From an uncultured Opitutales bacterium (GTDB lineage: Bacteria > Verrucomicrobiota > Verrucomicrobiia > Opitutales > UBA2995), in NCBI GenBank assembly GCA_937920335.1, contig CALGUT010000035.1, forward strand, positions 1 to 7,121: DNA of 7,121 nt. The letters run 5' to 3'. This document shows positions 1 through 5,970 of this stretch, piece by piece. Made by a program: the position numbers and the translations under genes. The notes under the pieces are model-generated. The model saw nothing but the letters and a program-made list of their open reading frames with translations. It did not search any database and was not told the DNA's origin. How positions within the stretch are numbered: the first letter of the stretch is position 1; the number at the start of each line of letters is the position of its first letter.

Positions 1-1223
1 GCCCCGTGTTTGCCATAGCGTTGATAGACCTCCTGGATGACACTTTCACGTCGATTGCCACTGGGAAGGTCGAGGTCAATATCGGGCCAGCCCGAACGTC
101 CTTCGCTAAGGAATCGTTCGAAGAGGAGCTTACTGCTGATGGGATCGAATGCGGTAATACCCAAGCTGTAGCAGACGGCGCTATTAGCGGCACTGCCCCG
201 TCCTTGAACCATGATCCCGTTTTCGCGGCAGAAGTTGACGATGTCCCAAACGATTAAAAAGTAACCGGCGAAACCCAAGTTAGCGATGATCCGCAATTCA
301 TGTATCAACTGTTTCCGGATTTTAGGAGTAATACTGCTGTAGCGATTTCCTGCACCAAAGAGCGTTATTTTTCTGAGGTAACTATCCATGTCCTCTCCGG
401 GTGGCACTTTGTAACGGGGAAACTCATAGCCGAGGTTTTCCAGAGAGAATTCCAGGCGGTCGGCTAACCGGCAGGTATTTAATAATGCTTCCGGATGGTG
501 CTCGAAGAGCTTGTTCATCTCGTCGGGTGTTTTGTAATGCCGTTCCGCATTTTGACTAAGCAATCGCCCTGCAGCATCCAGATGCGTGTGGTGTCGTAGG
601 CAAGTGAATACGTCGCTGACCAAACGCTGCCGGGGGGTGGCATAACGAACCGCATTAGTCGCTAGAGTAGGCAGGTCACTTGCCTCGGCCAGGTCGATCA
701 ATCTGCGCATACGTCGTTTATCACCTCGTCGTTGGTGGTGGTTGAGTTCGATGTAGAGTTGGTCTTTGTTGGGAAATGTGTTGCGCAAGTCTGCGATGAA
801 GATTTCCCAATCAGATGCTGGAGTCGTGGTTAATGGACCTTCGAAGGCATCGCCGGTGAGCGCTACGAGTCCCTCGCTGTAGGGAGCGATATCATCGAGC
901 CCGAAGGCGGCGCTTCCTTTTTCTGACCGAAGTTGGGCAACCGTGATCAAGCGACATAGGTTTTGGTACCCCAGTCGGGAAGCGACCAAGACGGGAAGGG
1001 CACTTCCATCTTTTAAGGTCAGCTCTGCACCTACTATTGGGCGAATCCCGTTTTCGCGGGCAGCTTTATAAAAACGCGGAGCTCCGTAGACGCCATCCCG
1101 ATCGGTCAGTGCGGCGGTGGGGAGTCCTGCTTCAGCGGCGGCTTGGGCCATGTCCGTCGGGTCCGATCCACCACGCAGAAAACTAAAAGCACTATTGGCA
1201 TGTAGTTCGACGTAATCAGCCAT
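1..1223 (-). CDS. dnaE2: Error-prone DNA polymerase DnaE2 (ImuC), N-terminal part, truncated by window edge
   Basis: C-family (PolIII alpha-like) polymerase that performs error-prone translesion synthesis with ImuA and ImuB. I translated 407 codons from the ATG at 1223; the reading frame stays open to the left edge, so the 3' part (rest of palm, fingers, OB fold) is missing. Residues 1-70 are a PHP domain start (VELHANSAFSFL at 5-16, LTDRDGVYG at 39-47). The polymerase palm follows with VQGRGSAANSAVCYS (339-353) and the active-site stretch WPDIDLDLPSGNRRE (379-393), giving catalytic Asp candidates D381 and D383. The PHP metal motif is degenerate: HAN replaces HxH at 8-10, and DRDG replaces the usual DHDG at 41-44. 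This is typical of many DnaE2 proteins and argues against replicative DnaE1 with an active PHP site. The start is fixed by an 8-nt overlap with the imuB stop (ATGGCTGA) and a GGAGGG site 5 nt upstream. It is the third gene of the imuA-imuB-dnaE2 operon. Confidence 0.95.
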   Translation of the reverse strand, partial: MADYVELHANSAFSFLRGGSDPTDMAQAAAEAGLPTAALTDRDGVYGAPRFYKAARENGIRPIVGAELTLKDGSALPVLVASRLGYQNLCRLITVAQLRSEKGSAAFGLDDIAPYSEGLVALTGDAFEGPLTTTPASDWEIFIADLRNTFPNKDQLYIELNHHQRRGDKRRMRRLIDLAEASDLPTLATNAVRYATPRQRLVSDVFTCLRHHTHLDAAGRLLSQNAERHYKTPDEMNKLFEHHPEALLNTCRLADRLEFSLENLGYEFPRYKVPPGEDMDSYLRKITLFGAGNRYSSITPKIRKQLIHELRIIANLGFAGYFLIVWDIVNFCRENGIMVQGRGSAANSAVCYSLGITAFDPISSKLLFERFLSEGRSGWPDIDLDLPSGNRRESVIQEVYQRYGKHG

Positions 1224-2673
1224 ACATGCCCTCCACAAACCAACCCTTGCTCGTTCGGAAAATGCGATACAGTCCGCCTGCTTCCAATTCGATGTCCCAT
1301 TCCTCCCGTGACCAGGGTTTGTTGTCCCACCAATCGCTGGAGAGTCGCCACGGCCCATTGACCTGTTTAACGATACCCTGAATGACTTCACCTTCGATCG
1401 CAGCGGGCTGTTCGTCTTGCATGAATACCCGAATCGGACGGGGAGGGCGTATGCGCTCAAGCGGCAGGCCGATAGAAGGCTTATGGGATTCCGGTTCGAA
1501 ATCCGTCTGAATCTCTGTGTCCAGTTTTTCGATATGAAATGCATCGGGCCGCCAGGTATTGTTAGCGCGTGGAGAGCCGCTTCTATCCGGCCCGACCAGT
1601 GCTGCAATGCGATCCGCAGTTTCACCAAACCCTACGGCATCCTCCATTGCCACGGCAAAGAGGTCGCTTTGGCGCGCCCGTGCTTCGGCGGTGTCCAGTC
1701 GAAGGTGAACTCCAACGATCGCGTCCTGCGTTTGCATATTCTCCAGCGCTGTTTCCAGAATTCTAAATAAGGTGGATGCGCGGCTGCTGGGTATCGGCAC
1801 CTCGATGTGTGTTTCCTGGATACGCTTATTCTCCAGTTTCAGGTAGATTTTAAACCCAAACGCTGCCTGGTGGGAAACGCGTAGTTCCAGTGTTAGCTCG
1901 TCGATAAACCGTTTTAGAATAAATAAGAGGGCTTCGAGGTTTTCGACCCGGTAATCGAGCTCAAGTTTGCGGAAGAATTGCGGCTCCGTTTTATAAGGCT
2001 TGAGTAGGCGACTGCGTTGACCCGATACCGCGTCCCATAGATCGAGTCCACTCTTGCCGAGGCGCGCGCCCACTTCCTCTCGAGGTAGTTTCTTGATCGC
2101 CCCCAGTGTGTGGATACCCCAGCCTGCAAAGATTTCGACGACTTCCTGAGAAATTCCGGTGACCGCTACCGGTAGTTGATTTAAGAACGTATCGACCCAA
2201 CGCACCCGTTTGATCCACTTGGCAAGATAGGCCGCCCAGAGTGCATGATCCGGCGTACCGGCTATACCGATACGGACGAATAGTCCGATGGTTCGGAATC
2301 GTTCGACCAGACTCTCCAGCTTCTCTTGCCGGCTTTGCTCAGTGGCTCCGCGGAGATCGATAGTGACCAGACCACTGTCGGTAGCTTCGATGCGTGGTGA
2401 TAAAGTCTGTGCGAGCAAATGCAGAATCCGGGTTGTAGATTTCTCTGCCGCTTCTGAACGGGGAATGAGTTGCAAGTGGGCGCAACGGGCGAGGGCTCTT
2501 GCCGGATGCATGCCTTCGGTGACTTCAAACTGCCGGGCTACTTTGTTGGCGGTTAGTATGTAAGATTGTTCACCAGATTCATCCAGTACGGCAATGGGGC
2601 CTTTGGGACGTTTTCGCATCTGGCGTAGTAGAGCCTGAAGCGGGAAGACGGGAATTTGGATAACGGCATACAT
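1216..2673 (-). CDS. imuB: ImuB, Y-family DNA polymerase-like mutasome subunit
   Basis: 485 aa, normal length for ImuB. In known systems ImuB is a catalytically dead Y-family homologue that bridges the beta sliding clamp, ImuA and DnaE2. The N-terminus (YAVIQIPVFPLQALLRQ, 2-18) aligns with the first Y-family motif but lacks its catalytic Asp. The second acidic motif is reduced to LVTIDLRGA (102-110), without the Asp-Glu pair. A helix-hairpin-helix-like region lies at about 175-206. QSDLF at 335-339 fits the QxxLF-type beta-clamp-binding motif. The C-terminal domain (about 405-485: RIRPPRPIRVF, GPWRLSSDWWD, WSREEWDIEL, GWFVEGMYG) is the ImuB-specific tail. The gene starts 15 nt after the imuA stop and overlaps dnaE2 by 8 nt. 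No clear Shine-Dalgarno precedes the ATG. An active DinB/Pol IV is unlikely because the catalytic carboxylates are absent. Confidence 0.93.
   Translation of the reverse strand: MYAVIQIPVFPLQALLRQMRKRPKGPIAVLDESGEQSYILTANKVARQFEVTEGMHPARALARCAHLQLIPRSEAAEKSTTRILHLLAQTLSPRIEATDSGLVTIDLRGATEQSRQEKLESLVERFRTIGLFVRIGIAGTPDHALWAAYLAKWIKRVRWVDTFLNQLPVAVTGISQEVVEIFAGWGIHTLGAIKKLPREEVGARLGKSGLDLWDAVSGQRSRLLKPYKTEPQFFRKLELDYRVENLEALLFILKRFIDELTLELRVSHQAAFGFKIYLKLENKRIQETHIEVPIPSSRASTLFRILETALENMQTQDAIVGVHLRLDTAEARARQSDLFAVAMEDAVGFGETADRIAALVGPDRSGSPRANNTWRPDAFHIEKLDTEIQTDFEPESHKPSIGLPLERIRPPRPIRVFMQDEQPAAIEGEVIQGIVKQVNGPWRLSSDWWDNKPWSREEWDIELEAGGLYRIFRTSKGWFVEGMYG
1229..1234 (-). promoter_or_regulatory. 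Shine-Dalgarno site of dnaE2
   Basis: On the minus strand GGAGGG lies 5 nt before the dnaE2 ATG, inside the last codons of imuB. It is the only strong Shine-Dalgarno sequence I found in front of any gene here. With the ATGGCTGA start/stop overlap it suggests that dnaE2 translation is coupled to, or reinitiates after, imuB. Confidence 0.7.
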
Positions 2674-2688
2674 CGATTTTGCATGGGG

Positions 2689-3363
2689 TTACCCGATGCG
2701 CTCAATCGCGCTATCACTTAAAGGTTCGGCCGACAGTCGGTCCCGTAAATGGGTATGGTCTTCGTCTAGGGCTGAGAGCGCAAATGAGCTCACCAGGCGC
2801 AACCGCAGCTTGGCAGCGGGAATAAGCACCTGCGGTGTGAATGCCACGCAGGTGCAGGTGGACTTCTGCACTGCCCGTTGTAGTCGATACCACTGGTTGC
2901 CGGGGATACGTCGGAGGGTGTTCAAGTCGTTCCGTCGAAGATCTATGAGCAATAGTGAAAAGTTGCCATCTCCAGCCAGAAGATCGCTGACACGAATTGC
3001 TTCTTTTGTGGTGCGACAACGGACCCAGTACAAGTGGCGCAAGGTTTCACTGCTCTCGACGGAATCCGGTGCAAAGCTATCATTTCCATCGACGAGGGCT
3101 ACATACCCCCGCTGCTGTTTTACCCGCTCTAGGAGGTGGTAGAGTAAGAGGTTCCCGCCCGAGCTCGGAGAAGATTCTATGATCTCCGAGAGTGTGTTTT
3201 TTGGGAACCCACCAGAGGAGAGTGAATCAATTGCTGGAATCTCAGTCTTAAAGGGCGAAACTAGGTCACTATCGATCTCTGAAGCAAAGCAGGCACCTAT
3301 TTCGCGACAGAGCGATTGCAGGAGAGCTTTGCGGTCAGAGAAATGAATAGTGGAATCGTTCAC
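2689..3363 (-). CDS. imuA: ImuA-like RecA-fold accessory protein of the mutasome
   Basis: 224 aa RecA/ImuA-like protein, identified from RecA-type motifs plus its position as first gene before imuB and dnaE2. The stretch IPAIDSLSSGGFPKNTLSEI (42-61) corresponds to the RecA 'gID..LGGGlP.G.i.EI' element. The P-loop position (ESSPSSGGN, 63-71) lacks the Walker A Lys and the following Thr/Ser. YVALVDGNDSFAPD (87-100) matches the RecA beta-strand after the first helix, and FSLLLIDL (135-142) is a Walker B-like strand. ATP hydrolysis is therefore doubtful, but the fold seems kept. It probably assists ImuB/DnaE2 in translesion synthesis. The start is GTG at 3363: an in-frame TAG lies three codons upstream, and no Met follows within the protein. 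There is no adjacent Shine-Dalgarno; a 34-bp palindrome touches the start codon, so translation may be near-leaderless or structure-controlled. Weak overall conservation is normal for ImuA, so the name relies partly on context. Confidence 0.85.
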   Translation of the reverse strand: MNDSTIHFSDRKALLQSLCREIGACFASEIDSDLVSPFKTEIPAIDSLSSGGFPKNTLSEIIESSPSSGGNLLLYHLLERVKQQRGYVALVDGNDSFAPDSVESSETLRHLYWVRCRTTKEAIRVSDLLAGDGNFSLLLIDLRRNDLNTLRRIPGNQWYRLQRAVQKSTCTCVAFTPQVLIPAAKLRLRLVSSFALSALDEDHTHLRDRLSAEPLSDSAIERIG

Positions 3364-3397
3364 GGTTAACTAGTGATCATAAGATCACTAGTTAACC
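3364..3397. repeat. Perfect 34-bp palindrome abutting the imuA start (candidate operator or hairpin)
   Basis: Two 15-nt arms (GGTTAACTAGTGATC and its exact complement) flank the 4-nt loop ATAA. The element ends at the base before the imuA GTG and lies in a divergent intergenic region, where a terminator is not expected. It could be bound as DNA by a dimeric repressor, or fold in the imuA mRNA just before the start codon. It does not contain the Gram-positive, E. coli or TGTTC-N4-GAACA types of LexA box. Confidence 0.85.
3376..3381 (-). promoter_or_regulatory. Candidate -10 element for the imuA operon
   Basis: On the minus strand TATGAT (5 of 6 matches to TATAAT) sits at the centre of the 34-bp palindrome, 12 nt before the imuA GTG. 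That would put the transcript start about 5 nt before the start codon. The -35 is poor: TTGAGG lies only 14 nt upstream, so an activator or a different element may be needed. Prediction by eye only. Confidence 0.35.
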
Positions 3398-3421
3398 TCA
3401 AGCTTTTTTTGTGTTTATGAT
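3392..3421 (+). promoter_or_regulatory. Candidate sulfatase promoter
   Basis: TTAACC (3392-3397, 4 of 6 matches to the -35 consensus) is followed after 18 nt by TATGAT (3416-3421, 5 of 6 to the -10). The predicted start near 3428 gives a leader of about 65 nt before the sulfatase TTG. The -35 lies in the right arm of the palindrome, so a protein bound there could affect both divergent genes. Read by eye; sigma70-like consensus is assumed. Confidence 0.3.
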
Positions 3422-3492
3422 TCGGTGGGAACCATGATGATTATCAAAGGTTGTTGCTAGCGAGTTAGTTGAGGGATAGGTTTTTTTGAGTT

Positions 3493-4839
3493 TTGAACCG
3501 TGTTATGCTGAAGTTTTTCGTCCGATTGTCTTTTATTGTATGCTTTGCGTTGATTGCCGGGTTGGCTGAAGCGAAGCAGCCTCCGAATATTATCTTGATT
3601 CTGACGGATGATCAGGGATGGAATAATACGCAGGTGGCTATGATTCCCGGGCGGGAGGATACGAAGTCCGACTTTTACCAGACGCCGAACATGCAGCGGC
3701 TTGCGGATGCGGGGATGACCTTTTCGCAAGCCTATTCACCGCATCCGGTGTGCGGCCCATCCCGGCATTCAATCCAGTTGGGGATATCGCCGGCTAAATT
3801 GAAGAAAACGACGAATCAGGGAGCTAATTTTCCGGAAGCGATTGATTCACCTACCATTCCGCAGGTATTGAAAGCGGCGCACCCGGAGTATGTGGCGGCT
3901 CACTTTGGGAAATGGCATATGTATGGCCACCCGGCAGAGCGAGGGTATGATGCGTCTGACGGGCAAACCAATAATCGGACGGGGCGTCAGATCACGACGG
4001 ACCAGACGAAGTTCTGGCCACACGAGGATCCGAAGCGGGCTGTGTCGATCACCGACGATTCGGTAGAGTTTATTAAACACCAGGTTCATGCGGAAAATCC
4101 GTTTTACCTTCAGATCTCGCATTACTTCATTCACCTCTCTGCTGAAGCGAAGGTAGAGACTCTGGAAAAACATAAGCAACGAAAACCGGGGCAAGTGCAC
4201 ACGGCTTATTGGTATGCGGCTATGTTGGATGATCTTGATCAGGCGCTCGGGCGAATTATCAATGTGGTGGAGGAGTTGGGGATTCAGGAAACGACCTATA
4301 TCATCTTCACCTCCGATAACGGAGGGACAGCCCGGCAGTTTCCGGATTTTAATAAGCCGCTACGCGCAGGGAAAGGGTCTTACTATGAAGGCGGCATTCG
4401 CGTGCCATTTTTTGCGGTGGGACCTGGGATCGCCTCAGGGACGTATTCAGACGTACCCATTATTGGATACGATTTACTACCGACGTTTCATGAGTTGATC
4501 GAGTCATCGAAATCACTGCCCGTTGAGGTTGAAGGCGGTTCGCTTAAATCGATTTTGATGAATCAAGGTCGAGGGAGCGTTGAGCGTCCCCGCGAAGGTA
4601 TCTACTTTAGTCGTCAGGTGGACGGGGTATTGATCGAGAATAATCTCAAACTGATCCGCACCCATAAAACGGGGAAGTTGGAGCTCTATGATCTGGCCGA
4701 AGACTTGTCCGAAACAAATGATTTGGCGGATGCTCAGCCTCAGGTGAGAGATAGGCTCTATGCGCAGCTTAAGGACTGGATGGATGCAAATGATGTGTTG
4801 GGACCTTCACCGCATGCCCCACGCGGCAAACGGCAGTAG
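3493..4839 (+). CDS. Exported type I (FGly-dependent) sulfatase
   Basis: 448 aa S1-family sulfatase that hydrolyses sulfate esters; in marine bacteria such enzymes often act on sulfated polysaccharides, but the substrate cannot be read here. An N-terminal signal peptide ends near AEA|KQPPN (residues 25-32), so it acts in the periplasm or outside. Core residues are present: LTDDQGW with metal ligands D39-D40; CGPSR at 87-91, where C87 would become formylglycine; HFGKWH (137-142); FIHLS with H214; SDNGG (274-278); and RAGKGSYYEGGIRVP (291-304) with K294. The usual CxPSRxxxxTG motif reads CGPSRHSIQLG, so Thr is Leu. The C-terminal LYDLAEDLSETNDLA (398-412) is the usual S1 tail. The start is TTG at 3493 or, equally plausible, ATG at 3505; both leave a good signal peptide and neither has a strong Shine-Dalgarno. 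No sulfatase-maturing enzyme is adjacent. Divergent from imuA and convergent with the DUF697 gene. Confidence 0.93.
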   Translation: MNRVMLKFFVRLSFIVCFALIAGLAEAKQPPNIILILTDDQGWNNTQVAMIPGREDTKSDFYQTPNMQRLADAGMTFSQAYSPHPVCGPSRHSIQLGISPAKLKKTTNQGANFPEAIDSPTIPQVLKAAHPEYVAAHFGKWHMYGHPAERGYDASDGQTNNRTGRQITTDQTKFWPHEDPKRAVSITDDSVEFIKHQVHAENPFYLQISHYFIHLSAEAKVETLEKHKQRKPGQVHTAYWYAAMLDDLDQALGRIINVVEELGIQETTYIIFTSDNGGTARQFPDFNKPLRAGKGSYYEGGIRVPFFAVGPGIASGTYSDVPIIGYDLLPTFHELIESSKSLPVEVEGGSLKSILMNQGRGSVERPREGIYFSRQVDGVLIENNLKLIRTHKTGKLELYDLAEDLSETNDLADAQPQVRDRLYAQLKDWMDANDVLGPSPHAPRGKRQ

Positions 4840-4867
4840 GAACTAGTTCGTTCGACTTTGTTGTGGT

Positions 4868-5857
4868 TCAGCGGAAGGGTTTGCTAACCTTCGAGATCGT
4901 GCTTCTGACGGATTGTCCAACGCCTTTGACGGCACCGCCGGCTTTTCCTATAGCATTACCTGCTACGCCTCGTGAGGCAGACCAGAATGTGCTCGAAACT
5001 TTCTGAGACCCATCAACCACGATACTTCCCAAATGAATAGCGGCCTCCTTAATAGCCATCTTGCGGGCACCGGATTTGGTTTCGCGATTGAGCGGGTCGC
5101 AATAGAGTCGGGTAATAGCACCCACGCGCAGGGTGAGAAATGCGTTAACCGTTCCTTCGAATACCATGTTGGTCAGCATGCTGGATGCGGTCGCAAATCC
5201 CGGGATGGCGCCGCCAGCCATCGTTCCCATCACCTTGGAGACGATGGGGGTTACTTGTTGGCTGACATCTACATCTTCCAGTTTGCTGGCGAGGAAGGTG
5301 GAGCCTGCAACATTCGAGTAGAGCCACAGCAGCTCCTTAGGATTGGGGCGTTGGTTGTAGAGTTGTGAAATATTCCAGACCAGGCGCATTTGTGCCATGA
5401 GGACCATGAAGGCATCGAGTCGTCCGTTTTGAGAAATGGCGGTGCTCAGGAATACCGCGCCCGCTGAATTCTGCGTAAATGAAAGGGCCTTGAGCTCAAG
5501 TACCTTACTGGCGGCGACCAATCCGTTTTCCTCGAAGACGTCTATACCTGCTTCCATGACGAGTGGATTCTTCTTCAGACGTTTTCGGTAACTTCCCAAA
5601 TATTCCTGATAGGCTTCTCCGGTTTTATCTTCGGGGGGCACGAGTGCGGGCGGAAGTTTGAACCAAAGAAAGAGTGGGTAAGCTATCAAAAACCCAACAG
5701 CTGCGATTGCGAGCACGAGTACGGCTATCCCGAAGTAAGAATGCAGTTCGCTTGCCAGCCCAACGACGCCAGCGATCTGATTTACCAGAAATATGATGAA
5801 TGCGGTGACAAGTAGGATTCCTAAGATCTTCGCAAAGTGCTTGAGTTCTTTGATCAT
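4868..5857 (-). CDS. Membrane protein with DUF697/YcjF-like domain
   Basis: 329 aa from the ATG at 5857. Two N-terminal transmembrane helices (about 11-33 and 42-66) are followed by a charged linker and a soluble or membrane-associated domain. Residues 133-175 (GAVFLSTAISQNGRLDAF, then MAQMRLVWNISQLYNQRP) resemble the DUF697 signature of YcjF and related proteins, which has an 'S.nG..D.l..l...l.li..ia.lYg.rp' pattern. This is from memory of the family, without a search. The tail (296-329) is rich in Gly, Ser, Ala and Lys, possibly amphipathic. YcjF-type genes often sit beside a YcjX-like GTPase; none is present here. Function unknown. Alternative starts are ATG 5905 and GTG 5932, adding 16 and 25 residues. 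I prefer 5857 because a candidate promoter occupies 5904-5932 and because longer forms approach the divergent FAH gene. The gene is separated by only 28 bp from the convergent sulfatase. Confidence 0.75.
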   Translation of the reverse strand: MIKELKHFAKILGILLVTAFIIFLVNQIAGVVGLASELHSYFGIAVLVLAIAAVGFLIAYPLFLWFKLPPALVPPEDKTGEAYQEYLGSYRKRLKKNPLVMEAGIDVFEENGLVAASKVLELKALSFTQNSAGAVFLSTAISQNGRLDAFMVLMAQMRLVWNISQLYNQRPNPKELLWLYSNVAGSTFLASKLEDVDVSQQVTPIVSKVMGTMAGGAIPGFATASSMLTNMVFEGTVNAFLTLRVGAITRLYCDPLNRETKSGARKMAIKEAAIHLGSIVVDGSQKVSSTFWSASRGVAGNAIGKAGGAVKGVGQSVRSTISKVSKPFR

Positions 5858-5903
5858 GGTAAGTGAATGGTGTAATTCCTTCTTCAAGACACGGAAAGCG
5901 GCC

Positions 5904-5932
5904 ATTAAGTTGCAAACTCTATTGCTTGTCAC
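5904..5932 (-). promoter_or_regulatory. Candidate promoter of the DUF697 gene
   Basis: On the minus strand GTGACA (5 of 6 to TTGACA, 5932-5927) and CTTAAT (4 of 6 to TATAAT, 5909-5904) are separated by exactly 17 nt. A start near 5897 would give a leader of about 40 nt to the ATG at 5857. If real, it excludes the GTG 5932 and ATG 5905 starts. Read by eye. Confidence 0.35.
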
Positions 5933-5934
5933 GA

Positions 5935-5963
5935 TTGACCGGAAAACATCTTACTGTCCTAAT
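5935..5963 (+). promoter_or_regulatory. Weak candidate promoter of the FAH-family gene
   Basis: TTGACC (5935-5940, 5 of 6 to TTGACA) is followed after 17 nt by CCTAAT (5958-5963, 4 of 6). Transcription would begin near 5970, almost at the ATG at 5971, implying a near-leaderless mRNA. It lies back-to-back with the candidate promoter of the divergent gene. The -10 is poor, so this is tentative. Confidence 0.22.
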
Positions 5964-5970
5964 GGTGGCT

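Noticed and set aside
6..257. Plus-strand open frame of 83 codons at the left edge
   Set aside because: It is antisense to the conserved DnaE2 palm region (QGRGSAANS and DIDLDLPSG), which clearly is the coding strand.
1417..1770. Plus-strand open frame of 117 codons opposite imuB
   Set aside because: No recognisable domain, lies entirely within a well-supported gene on the other strand, and its composition looks like a reverse-frame shadow.
3364..3410. Rho-independent terminator formed by the 34-bp palindrome and the following T run on the plus strand
   Set aside because: The region lies between two divergent genes, with nothing to terminate. The stem is AT-rich (6 GC of 15), and the T run starts 6 nt after the stem. 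An operator or start-site hairpin fits better, though a short antisense transcript cannot be excluded.
4840..4849. GAACTAGTTC palindrome just after the sulfatase stop
   Set aside because: Only 10 bp, in a 28-bp gap between convergent genes, with no T run. It shares ACTAGT with the imuA palindrome, but a 6-mer match is expected by chance.
5863..5970. N-terminal extension of the FAH-family protein from the ATG at 5863
   Set aside because: The 36 extra residues are Arg/Cys-rich and unlike the family, which begins naturally at MEIVRF (5971). The extension would also cover the divergent gene's promoter region.
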